Source: Maratus speciosus (lineage: Eukaryota > Arthropoda > Arachnida > Araneae > Salticidae). Taken from it: DNA of 64,000 nt. The notes beneath the pieces were generated by a model. The model ran no database searches and was not told the origin of the DNA. It worked only from the letters and a program-made list of their open reading frames with translations. How positions within the stretch are numbered: position 1 is the first letter of the stretch; every line of letters begins with the position of its first letter. Below are positions 33,107-44,410 of the stretch, piece by piece. Location: contig OZ010795.1 in assembly GCA_963932465.1 (NCBI GenBank), positions 525,703,451 through 525,767,450 of the forward strand, read 5' to 3'. Made by a program: the position numbers and the translations under genes.

Positions 33107-34026
33107 TATTAAGATCTTTCTCGTAAATTTTACGAAAAATGTAAAAAGAAATATCTAGTCCTTTTTTTATAATCAAACAAACAATGCATAATATATGCTT
33201 ATAAAAAATATCCAGTGTCGGAAAATTTTTGCTGACGTGAATCCTGTTACCTAAATCTTTCGCCGTGAGTTAAAAAATTATCTTTTGATATCTTACATCA
33301 GCTGGTTACACAGGAAATGTTATACGTAATTAAAAAAACATGGATTTTGAAAGATGCCACAAAATTATGTGCCCAAAATACCTTTCTACGGATCGTAAAT
33401 TTTAAATATCATTCATTAACAATTTTATACTTGCAAAACAAAATTAAATTAGTGAAAATAGAAATAATTTTTTGTTAATAAATAAAATTTTAATAATTAC
33501 TGAAGAAATGCTTTCAAATATATATTTTGTTTTTGCCTCCTGTCTTTCCTTTTAATAAATATAATTATTTTCTTTCAGTGTAATTAAATGTTAGGGATAA
33601 TTAAAGATAATTTAAGGTTAATTTAGTTATCTGTTAGAATCTTATTGCTTTTTATTAATGTAGATTAACAAAGGACTTGAGAAAATTTTAAGGAGAGACC
33701 GGACGACACAACTTTACTCAGTTTCACAGAATTTTAGTTTATATTATTAGAATTACTGACGGCCAAAGAGCGAATGAATAACGGTTTGTTTGAGAAGATA
33801 AATATATGTACTTATAACAAACATATTTTACTTGAAAAGATTTTGCCCGTAAAAAAATCACTTTACTGATTCCTTTCGATAGAACAAACATTACTTTTAC
33901 TGGCGCAACGACTAACAACTTAATTTAAAAAGATTAAACTATACGATGTTTACGCGTTTAAATATGCCTTTTCCGGTTTGGATTAAAAAAGAATATGATA
34001 AAGAGGAATTTTGCTTTCATAACAGC
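33107..34026. other. No gene seen
   Basis: A+T-rich spacer between element F and the RTE tail, without recognisable features. Confidence 0.4.
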
Positions 34027-34143
34027 ATATATATATATATATATATATATATTGGAAAAATCTGGGGGAGACCTACATCCAGCAGTGGATTGAAAACGGT
34101 TGATGATGATGATGATGATATATATATATATATATATATAATA
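34027..34143 (+). mobile_element. 3' end of an RTE-type LINE, flanked by (TA)n tracts
   Basis: In the frame TGG AAA AAT CTG the peptide is WKNLGETYIQQWIENG followed by TGA (34106-34108). LGE-TYIQQW-x-NG at the end of ORF2 and a tail of TGATGA repeats beginning at the stop codon are typical of RTE clade LINEs. Only about 70 bp survive, bounded by (TA)n at 34027-34052 and 34118-34143, so no target duplication can be read. The two ORFs called across this stretch owe their length to the TA tracts. Confidence 0.7.
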
Positions 34144-35503
34144 TATTTTTACTCTTTTTAAGTTGAATATGTCCAAGTAAATTGGCTAAACTACTAAAAA
34201 TGGGTCCTACTAAAAATTACTTACTGCTTAAAACAGCTAAAAAACTCTAAAAAACAAAATCGCGCATAAATAAAAATTTTCAAGTAGATATTCATTGTAG
34301 AAATTCGATTTATTCTATTATGTTATTTTTTATAAATATAAAATATAAAATACATAATGGTAATTTTACATTAGATATGTATCTAACTTTATACAACATT
34401 ATATAAATATATTTTTAACAAATGCTGATATTTCGTATACTTATTGCTGATGATGAATTGTCAGAAACTTCAAAATATTAGTCAAAATGTAGCCTTTTAA
34501 AAATATTAGGAGATTTTCTTTTTTTACCAGCATTATACAATGGTGTACGATGAAAATTTCTTTACCCTTACTTTCATTAAATGCAAGTCGAACCGTCGGA
34601 AGGATCTACACCGTTATTGAATAAACAACTTTACGTGTCTCGCAAAATATCCTATTCATCTTCATTAGGGAAAACTTCTGGGCTTGAAACATCTGAAATT
34701 TCCCTCCACTATACTTTCAATTACGTTTAACGAAGTAAGTGATCACTTACAAGTTATTTACTTAGCAGTAAAATCAATAAATGGTTAAACAGTCACTCAG
34801 CTATAATCACTAAGGCGTTACTTGGGTCAGTTGCCAATAGTGGAACATTTCTCCTTCGATTTCTATGTACTAAACCGTCGAAGTGTAATTTTTGAAGTAT
34901 TTATAAAAACAATGTATAAGTCGTCACCGATAGGAATTTTATGGATTTAAATAAACTATGTTGAATGTATCTTTTTAGAGTCTTTTTGGAGCTACGGATC
35001 TTTTACATGGTATAAATTGAAAATAAATATTTTGGAAACAGGAAACATTCAGATACAGATATTAATTTTTTAAGCGTAACTTGTTGTCTCAGAAGTAAAT
35101 AAGTTTGTTTAAAATATCTCAAAAATATTTTTTCAAAAACTTTTTGACATATTTTAATATCACACCTTGTTAAAATTATTAAAGGAATAGCGTTCATTGA
35201 CTTGTTTAATTTTCAATTATAGTTTTACTATGAAAAAAATATAAAATTATAAATAGGGTAAAAAAAAAAAAAAATCAGAATTCAATATAAAAAAAGAAAA
35301 AAGCAATTTAACAAATTACAACGACCATTTGGAAAATAATTTTTTCAAAGACTAAAATTTAAAACATAAAAAATCGCACGCAGTTGATCACACATTACGT
35401 ACGCCATGAATTAAACATTAATAATGTTAGTATACGTAAAAATTCCAAGCGACTCGTATTTGGTGTGAAATATTTATATGTATTCATTCCTGTCCTATTT
35501 ATC

Positions 35504-35534
<31 letters not shown>

Positions 35535-38500
35535 CTTATTCCATTTTTCTTTTGCACGTGAAAATCTTACAAATTAAAATTAACTCTTTGGCAGAAATTA
35601 TTATTCATTTTCTTTCATTTTCATTAGTTACTATCCACCTGAAACTTACGTATTATCCAAGCATTTCATTGGCTGTTCGGGAAAAGGCTTTTCCATCGTC
35701 AGATTTATAAGAAATCTTACGGCCAATTTTAAATGAAATTTCATTCTTAAACTTCTAAACACCCGACAATATTACTTTTTACACCGTCGGATAGAGAAAA
35801 AAATGTACTTTTAAGCGCAATTTGTTTGAAAGCTGTATCTTAATTTGTTTCTGAGTTATTATTTTTTTTGTAGTTTTTATTACTTTTTTGTCATAATGGC
35901 AACAGAAGGTATACATTTCTGTTGCAAGTAAAGGGAAATACATATTACTTACTGTATAGACCAATCAGAATACGAATAAAATGCGGATTAAACCAATAAA
36001 AACCTTCAGATATGCTTTTGATTTCCTACCCTGACGAGAACAATAACCATTTTACCAAATGGTTAATAAAAATATGAAACATTATGAAACATTTATTTTT
36101 CTTATAAAATAAACACTTCTTTAGTTTTGTGCAGGATTGTTTCTAATTGTATTAATTGATTGATTATTATTTATAGAACAAAACTATTTTATTACGTGAT
36201 TTTAAAATTATTGTTATGTATAATATCTCCTGAATTAAATTAAATTTCTATGAGCATGAACACTCCCAGAATAATTCTATTTAATTGAAGAATTACGGCG
36301 ACAGGAAGAATCCTTGTATCAGTAATAACTGAATAACACAGGCCTTATGTATATACATACATATATATATATATATATATAAAGAAGACCTGAAAAGAGA
36401 GAGCGTTGTATCCTAAAGCAATACAAAGAGGTTACATCTGTACGAGACTAAAAGCAAAACAGAAAAATAATGAAAACGGAAAATTTTACTAATTTTGTTA
36501 AGTGCTTATACTTGTTATTCCAATTTCTTTTTTTAAAAAGAAGAATACCTTTTATTATCCATTTATCAACATATTCTAGGAAGCGTTTCACGTATTTACC
36601 AATGAGGATACTTATGTTCGTGCGAATAATAATAACTAGAAAACAGGAATTCTGCTTTTTCAGAATTCAGTGTCGCCTCCGATGAAAAAAAAAAAATGTA
36701 TGTATATATAAATAGTGCAAAACATTATTCAGTTTTAAGACTTATAACGACGCTTTTATTTTATTCAAAATGACGTCATTCGCATCCGCTTAAGAATTTC
36801 ACATTTGCGATCTACTCTTAAACATCTACAGTAAATTAGGCATAGGACGTCACTACCGCGAAATGATGCACAATGCGGCAACAAGTTACCGTCATTAAAG
36901 AAACTCGACCAAAAAAAAAAAAAAAAAAAAAAAAAAAAACGCCTGTCTAATGACCTTCATAGACCTTCATTTGTTTGTAACATTAATATAGATACTTAAA
37001 ATTAAATATATTTTATAGAAGCTCCATGTTTTCAGAAATCATTCGTTTATATGTTTTCAAAATAGAACAAATTTTAATTACATTTTCTTTCGGTTGTTAT
37101 GAAAAAATGGCACCAAAAATATATAATTAATATTTTACAACTATTTTTCATGTACTTTCTACAGAAATGGAGTACTTCGTTGCCCATATTAAGCAAATAG
37201 CTCCAAAAAAAGAATGAATATTTTAAAAATAAACGGAGATGCAGTTTTCAAACAAATTGACCTTAAAAGTACTTTTTCTTCCAATACGATGGTATAAAAA
37301 TTGAAAATGTGCGCTGCTTAGAAGTTTAAAAAATTACTATAGAGTATTTAATCGTACTGCTATGTTTTACTTCTGGCTTCTGTAAGGTAACATTATTTTT
37401 TGGACGACACAAAATAAGCTGGGAGAAAGAAATGACATACCGTACTGGGGGCTAAAAATAACTCCTGCTTGCAGAGTTAAGATGACATTTTCCAAGTAAA
37501 AATTATTTACTAACAATAGATTAAAAATATATCTATAGAAAACCACATACGTTTTAAAACCAAATCTATTTTTAGAAAAAAAATCGGAAATAACAATTCT
37601 ACTAAAATTATATCTCCTTTTTGTTTATGTTAAATGAATTATAGAGTATGTCTTACTATAAAAATTATACCAATCTCAGAAAAGTTTAATAAAAAACATT
37701 AATTTTAACATTATATTTGGTTTTATCAGCAAATTTAGGATACCAACGAAATCATTCTGTCACTTAGTTTACGAATTATGAAGGTTTAAAGTTTGGAGCT
37801 CGTAATGCTAAATTAATTCATATTCGTTGCAAAATAAATTGCATTGCGGGTAGTGTTGATGTATAACTCAGGAAGTACTTCGTGGATTGAACTGTAATTT
37901 TTCATTGGCATATTAAAATACTATAAAATAGATTTCTGCCGAAAAGAATTATATTAAAATTCATAATTTATTATAAAATTCATTTAAAAAATAGATACTT
38001 TTTGAATAGATTTTTAGAAAAATAACAACAGAAACAAAAGAAGAATTGTTTAACGTGTAATTCTTTACAGAAACCGTTTTCTAAAAGCTCTAAATAAACA
38101 AATCCAACGTTTCCAAGAGCCCAACCAGTTAGTTTTTTTTAATTATGCTTAAAAGCCTATTTGCCTTGCAATGTGTTTTGCCTTGATAAATTCTAAACTA
38201 CTTGACTTAATGATTTATGATTCAAAGGAGCGTATTTCTTAAAAGTTATTTAGTTTAAAAATAAATAAATAGTCATGAAATATGTAAAACTACTGTAAAA
38301 AATTATTATTTACTTAATTTTTTAATTAAAAAATAAGCTATTTATATTAGCGAAAAATTATTTCTTAGTTTTTTGAAATGCGCCTGAATGATGGTCCTCA
38401 AAAGCAAAGGAAACAGTTAAAGAAATACATGTTGAATATGTGTCATGTGGGAAATATTGATTAAGTGAAAAAATACGAATTTAGAAAAATTATTTAACGA

Positions 38501-38741
38501 CAGCAACTGTGAAACATTTAAAAAGTATTTTTATCGAAAAGTAAAAACAAAACAAAACAAAAAAAAAAAAACTTTAATAGCATTTTTCTAGTATATTTAA
38601 TGTAATAAGTGAGAATATGCAAAATGTTAAAATTAATTTAAAGCAAAAATTTAAAAATTGTCAGTTTTGCTTAGTTTTTTGAAAATTGAAGGTTACGGAG
38701 ATCACTTAATGGAAACCAAGTACAAAACTAGTCGGATATAC
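34144..38741. other. No gene seen; simple repeats
   Basis: About 4.6 kb of A+T-rich DNA. It includes a T tract near 35506-35527, (TA)n at 36356-36380 and a 29-nt A run at 36911-36939. Frames of 60-108 codons here (35384, 35003, 36470) are hydrophobic or low-complexity and carry no motif I recognise. Confidence 0.45.
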
Positions 38742-39652
38742 CAATACCAAAACTTTCTTCTATCTCATACATGTCAATACCTCAAAATTTGTTATCACAG
38801 TTCCGAAATTAAATGACAATCTATAATCATCATGAGGATTCTAAAAAGCTGAAATTCCAAGCATTAGTTCTTGAGATATGACTATCGCTGAAATTGTGTA
38901 AATACAGCGAAATGCAGCATAGCAGCGCCACCTATAGGGTGATGTACACCAGAATCTAATCATCATCAACTTATGTGAACGTCTAACTGAATATGAAGTT
39001 TGGGGAAAATACGTGCATTAGTTCTTGAGATAGAGCTGACAAATGCGCAAACATGACAAATGCAGCATAGCGGCGCCACCTATTGAGCGATTTACATAAG
39101 CACATAATCAGCAGCAATATTAATCAAGGTATACTTGAATCTGAAATTTGATGGAAATTCGTGCATTAGTTCCTGAGACAGAGCTATTGAGGAAATCCTG
39201 CAAAGTGCAGCACAGAAGCGCCAATAAATGGGCAATTTACACCAATACGCAGTCAGCATTATTTCATATCAAGGACTAACTGAATCTGAAATTTTATAAA
39301 AATTCGTGCATTACTTCTTGAGATAGAGCTATTGCGGAAATCCTGCAAAATGCCGCATAGCAGCAGAACCTGATGGGGGATTTACACCAAAACTAATCAG
39401 CACCAATTTATATCACGGACTACCTAAATATAATTTTTTATTAAATTCCGTGCATTAGTTCTTGAGATAGAGCGCCCACAAAATTTGTGTCACATACAGA
39501 CAGAAAAACGGACAGACAGACAGACAGATATTTTGTAAAAACATGTATTTTGGAATCTATGACACCTGAAACGTGTAAATCCGTCGAAAACCGGAAGTCG
39601 AAAATTTTCACGAATCCAATACTTTCTTCTTGTAAGGATAAAAGAAAGTAAA
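38742..39652 (+). mobile_element. Helentron-like non-autonomous element 2 with ~145-bp tandem repeats
   Basis: The right end is a hairpin, TACTTTCTT (39620-39628) pairing with AAGAAAGTA (39642-39650), and a matching short inverse, ACTTTCTTC, lies at the left end (38751-38760). The core is four or five diverged ~145-bp repeats containing GTGCATTAGTTCTTGAGATA and GCAGCATAGCAGCGCCACCT, then a (CAGA)n stretch at 39497-39530. Short subterminal inverted repeat, internal minisatellite and 3' terminal hairpin are the plan of Helentron-derived (HINE/DINE) elements. The left boundary is uncertain. Confidence 0.5.
38780..39476 (+). repeat. Four- to five-copy diverged tandem repeat, period about 145 bp
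   Basis: The motif GCAKCAYAGCRGCGCCACCT or a variant occurs near 38915, 39061, 39208 and 39351, and the CGTGCATTAGTTCTTGAGAT block between them; a partial unit precedes. Divergence of roughly 15-25% between units. Confidence 0.85.
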
Positions 39653-40958
39653 AATGGTGCACCAGCATAAAGATTAGGAAACACTTTCTAAAACTAACAG
39701 ATTACGAATTTTCTTTATTTCATGCAATAAAATTACATACATGAGTAACCAATTCGAATAGCATTCATCACAAACGATTTTCCCCAAGATACATAAATTT
39801 ACAGAATTCTTTTGTTTGGCACTACAAACGAACTGTAATCTCTAAACACTTTATTTTCAGTCGAGAACATTCTGTACTGAACCTCATTAACATACAGAAA
39901 CAATTTTCAACTATGGTTAAAAGTGTTAAAAAATGCACTTGGAGAATCACTTTTGAGTTTCTTTTAAAATTATTACGAAAAACTCTCATTATAAACATAT
40001 ACATGCATATTTGGATAAAATTTCTGAGAACACAAACAAATTAGATTGCACCACTGACCCAAACACATGTTTAACATAAAATTTAATATAACATTTTTTT
40101 TTAAAAAATCTTAAGAACACACATCAACGTAAAACTATGAATTCTTATCAAATTCATGTCATAAAAAATAAATAGTTATGACTGTTATTTTCAAAGCAAC
40201 AAATTCACACACGCATTCATCAAGTAGAACTGAATACCCGTACCAATACAGCATTAATTTTAAATACCAAACATTAACTACCACTTCCAGGGGTCGAATT
40301 GTATAGAGAAAATTTTATTGTCCATACCACTATTTCGAAACTAATATCTTAACCATATCTCTTCTATAGCATAATTTAAATAAAATGATCATGAAGATTA
40401 CAGATTAACTGTTCTGGTAGAAAAAATAAAATTTTCCCTATAGAATGCGACTCCTGCACTACTGCAAAATTACTTTTAAATCTACCCTATAAATATTATT
40501 TTCTAATGAAACGAATTTATGAAACGGATATATGAAAAGAATTTATGAAACGAATATATGAATCGACTGACTAAACAACTGCTTATGTTTCAAGCGATTT
40601 CTCCTAAAATATGGAAGAGTTTGCGAAGAAATTAACACCAAAAATCAGCATTGATCCGCAGATCTCAAAACTGGTATTAGAATTTTTAAATTCGAATCAG
40701 TTTTCGAAATATTAAATTTTTCTAATTTTATATATATTTTCTAATGATGGTAACTCAAATTTTAATCAAACAGATATTTTTTTTTTTCATATTTCAGAAA
40801 AGGTTGACATGGTAACCCGGTTATTGTTGTTTATTTGATAATAAATGTTTATTTACTTTTATTTCTTTTTATAAATTATATAAATTATTTTGTTCTAGAA
40901 TTATTAATTATTTTTTTATAATTCCTTTAGAAAATAATAGAAAATAATTAAAAAATAC
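39653..40958. other. No gene seen
   Basis: A+T-rich, no feature recognised apart from a short GAATTTATGAAACGAATATATGA duplication near 40505-40562. Confidence 0.4.
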
Positions 40959-41253
40959 GGTACTACTTAGTTATTCCGTCGACAAATTTCGCCAAATTAT
41001 ATAAATCGCAAAAACACTCGCCAAATTATACAAATTGACATAATTTTTATTTTAAATAACGAAAGAACAAATAAATTAGTATAACATTAATAAATATACA
41101 AATAAAAAGTCGAAATAAAAATCACTTGATGACATAAACACGTGTAAGTTGCTTAAAGTCAAGTGAATGTGACATTTAAGATCAACCATTATTGGCATTT
41201 AATCTTATAGTTCGGCGATAGATTTTTGGTCGACGGGATAACTAAGTAATACC
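40959..41253. mobile_element. MITE G (295 bp)
   Basis: Ends GGTACTACTTAGTTATTCCG and, inverted, GGTATTACTTAGTTATCCCG; the inverted repeat extends through GTCGAC for about 25 bp with two mismatches. Inside are CGCCAAATTATA repeats (40996, 41028). No convincing target duplication. Family not recognised. Confidence 0.75.
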
Positions 41254-41304
41254 AAAAACGCATATGTAACTGGTATTTGAAAACGGGGTTTTCGCCACAC
41301 TTTC

Positions 41305-41306
<2 letters not shown>

Positions 41307-41354
<48 letters not shown>
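41307..41354. repeat. Poly-A run (48 nt)
   Basis: Uninterrupted A tract. The Lys-rich frame crossing it is spurious. Confidence 0.9.
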
Positions 41355-41357
<3 letters not shown>

Positions 41358-41567
41358 CGCCAAAACTGCTGTGCGTATATGACATCTCGCCAAACATTAC
41401 CACTGGAAAAAAAAAAAAATGCTAACTGGCAAGTTGAAAAAAAGCTATTGGCGAGATTTGCATCCGGCTAGTGTAACATTACCAAGAATTCTTTGCAACC
41501 ATGGCAAATTTTATGTAATTTTATTCGAAAAAAAATTTTGATTTTTAATCAAAATGGAAAACTTACG

Positions 41568-41738
41568 GTCCCATATTGGCGCGATTTTTTTCTGACGTCA
41601 ATTTCATATATGGAACGGGCACTTAACTGGCGCCAAAGTATCGTTATTTTACTTGATATGGTAAGCCGGATGTTGTTGCTAATGCTGTTGATGCGTTCCC
41701 CAAATTGGCGTCGTTAAAAAATCGCGCCAATATGGGAC
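41568..41738. mobile_element. MITE H (171 bp), perfect 23-bp inverted ends
   Basis: The left end begins GTCCCATATTGGCGCGATTT and continues TTT; the right end is its exact inverse. The flanks TTACG and GTATG give a slightly offset ACG/CGT, and no clear duplication is readable. The surrounding kilobase has several more GGCGAG/CGCCAA motifs (41287-41458, 43790-43885), suggesting relatives. Short ORFs over it arise from the inverted ends. Confidence 0.8.
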
Positions 41739-42255
41739 GTATGCGACGTAAACTTTCATATGAACGGCGAAGGGATCAGACCGTATTTGTTTCTGGCAGT
41801 TGATGACTTGAACTATTTTAATAGAGATGAAATGATGACGATAGAATAATATTTGGCGACTTATCACCTGTGCCTGGCTAACATTAAAGTACCAAAATGG
41901 CACCTAGAGTATAAAAAGCGAAGTGGTCCGCCTGGAACTGTTGATGATAGTCACATGACTTAGGCTATTGTTATAGAGATTGTTTTAAAATACCGGGAGA
42001 CAAAGACTCTGTATACTTAATTTATTTTATTTTAGCTTATTTTCAAATGTTTAACAAATCCTCTTTAATCAAAAACGAAAACAATCATAGGATGTCTTGA
42101 CAGCAACTGATTCGCCCTTAAATTTTTGCAATCAAAGGGAATTGAATGGAAACCCATTTACAGGGAGATTAGCTCAGCTTTTTTCAGTATAATTCAATCT
42201 TCTCTAATATTTTTAAAACCCATCAGATTAGCGTGCTTTTAGATTCTGCGGTGTC
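41739..42255. other. Possible body of a Helitron; no gene seen
   Basis: Lies upstream of the candidate Helitron 3' end. I see no Rep or helicase motif, and cannot place a 5' TC end. Confidence 0.3.
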
Positions 42256-42303
42256 TGAACGGGTGTTGGCAAGCGTAGCTTGTAGACGGCAGAGCCCCCT
42301 AGT
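42256..42303 (+). mobile_element. Candidate Helitron 3' terminus
   Basis: The hairpin CAAGC-GTA-GCTTG lies about 20 nt before CCCCCTAG, and the next base is T, giving the CTAG-T junction of Helitron insertions into AT. The spacer GACGGCAGAGCC can form a second small stem. The 5' end was not found, so the element length is unknown. Confidence 0.4.
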
Positions 42304-42845
42304 ATATTTATTTTATCATAATTTGTGCACAAATTTAAAATATATCATTAGTTATAACTCAATGAAATATCAGTCATTGCCTTATCCTTATACAAAACAT
42401 TGTCTTTAAAAATTTAAAAATAATTGCTAAATAAATGAAGATAAGTACTACTTGTGTATCTTCGGGTAGAGGTAGTTTAATTTTCCAACAGGAAGAACTT
42501 TATTTTATGAGATTGTTCGCCACTCTGCATTAAATTCCATAGAGATACTTAATGACTAACAATGAGCAGCTGGCTGTTCACGTAAATTTCACTAATTAAT
42601 GTCTGAAAAATGAGGCAAATTTCATCACATCCTTGCCAACAACTTACCAAGCAGTTTATATAGAGATTAGAAAATCAATAGTTTTCAAAACAAATTGTAA
42701 ATCTAATGCAAAAGCGTTTTTACTTCATTTTTATGTATTTCGTTTTGCCACAATTATATTTAAAAATCGGAACAAAAACTTTTCAGTTAATAGTTTAATT
42801 TGAATTTATAATTTTTAGCGTTAACATTTTTAACACTTTCCAACA

Positions 42846-43740
42846 AAAGTTGAAAAGTGTTTATGACTTCAGATTTTCTGGCCGTTTGCCCGTTTGGCCG
42901 CGCTCTAACTCTCGTATATATACTCGGATTGCCCTGAAATTTTTTGATGTTATTGACATCTACCATAACACGTTCTTTACTTCAAATGAAGTTTGTATCA
43001 TGTTTAGTTCATTTACAGGGACAGTCAGATGTATTCCGCTACATTACGACCAATGAAAAAACATTGTTTAAAATGATTTTTAATTGTGTTACACCCTTTC
43101 AAACATAATAAAATTGATATGCATTTGTGAAGTCCAGTGAAATATGAATTCTGTGGAATATTCGGTGCAAAGAATAGTTATTATTCATTTACAGGTTCAT
43201 TCAAAGAATTGTATTACATAGGGTATAAGGGGAATTGTTTGCGGCGTATTTCAATTATGTTAAACTATTTCATTATAATGAAATTGATATACGTTACTGA
43301 GGTTGACTGAAAGTTATTTCATGTATAATACGAAGTATATAGCATTTACAGGGACACACAAAATATTTCAGATACTATACTGTATCCGAATTACTGTATA
43401 TTAGCAAGGATTGCTGGAAATGCATTTTTTATTATTATATGCTCTTTTAAGTTTCAGTATATTTATGCATTCTATATAGTGTGTATAAATGCTACAGTTC
43501 AAATACAAAGCTACAGAAAAGATTTCGTAAGGGTTACTGAGTATGAGAGTAAATTTCTTAAAGGTGGCTTTTAAATGAGTTATGCATTTTTACGCTGAAC
43601 TGCATTTAGTTTACTAAGAAATGTTTGCAGAATATTTATATCTATGTATATTACGGTATCGTACGTGGCGCAGAAATCGCGATTGTTTGTTAATTGTTTA
43701 GTGGGAACGCTCGAAAGAAACACACCTCATTTGTTATTGA
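42846..43740 (+). repeat. Diverged tandem-repeat family related to 52594-52996
   Basis: Shares TTTACAGGGACAGTCAGATG (52594 family: ATTACAGGGACAGTCAAAAG), ACATTACGACCAATG and GTGCAAAGAATAGTTATTAT with the sequence near 52780-55500. Subunits of about 150-170 bp recur at TTTACAGG near 43012, 43190 and 43348. Confidence 0.5.
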
Positions 43741-44408
43741 ACAGTACTTAATGCATCGCCATACCTATAAAGAGGGATCCTGTTCTTTCGCCAAATGCAG
43801 CCAAGTTTGCCGCCAACTTGGCGATGTATCGTGGAATTTGGCAACCAAAATTAGTTGCTAAAAGTGACGCCAACTTGGCGATGTCTCTAATATTTCGCGA
43901 AATTCCCATAGACTTCCATTGTAAACCAATAGGGTTTTCTTGCTTACAGAAAATCAACAAATTGAGATATGTTAATGCAACAGAAACTAATTTTAACTTA
44001 AGGGATTATATTAATTATATTTTAGGAAGCCCAAGTAAATTAAATTATGAATAAAAGTAATATGATACAATGCTTAGCATGCTTTCCCAAATATAAATTT
44101 TAAGGGAGACCAAACTGGTCGCCAATGGCTGGTAGTATACATAAAATGATACACAGGGCCACGTAAAGAATTTGACACATGGCTACTATGGATGATAATT
44201 TATGGAAATGTGATTTCAGTAGTTTTAAGAGTGTTTTAGATTTAATTAAATTTTAGCTAAATAGTGGCGTGTAATAAAGGTCTATGTTCACTGCAGGCTG
44301 TACAAAAGCATTCAAGTATGTTTCCATCTATTAGTATAAATTTCTGAAAGGCAAATTTCAACCTGTTGTGTTTTCTTACTAAACTAAAATTTCCAATTAT
44401 ATAGTATA
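43741..44408. other. No gene seen; short inverted motifs
   Basis: CGCCAACTTGGCGATGT is present twice (43811-43827 and 43870-43886), each a small palindrome. It may be an end of a MITE H relative. Two short overlapping ORFs here are antisense readings of the same palindromes. Confidence 0.4.
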
Positions 44409-44410
44409 TA

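Noticed and set aside
35384..35710. 108-codon ORF as a membrane protein
   Set aside because: The hydrophobic stretch is poly-Phe from a T tract, and the rest is A+T-driven.
39441..39684. Two overlapping minus ORFs with LSVCLSV repeats as a protein
   Set aside because: They translate the (CAGA)n tract and the hairpin end of the Helentron-like element.
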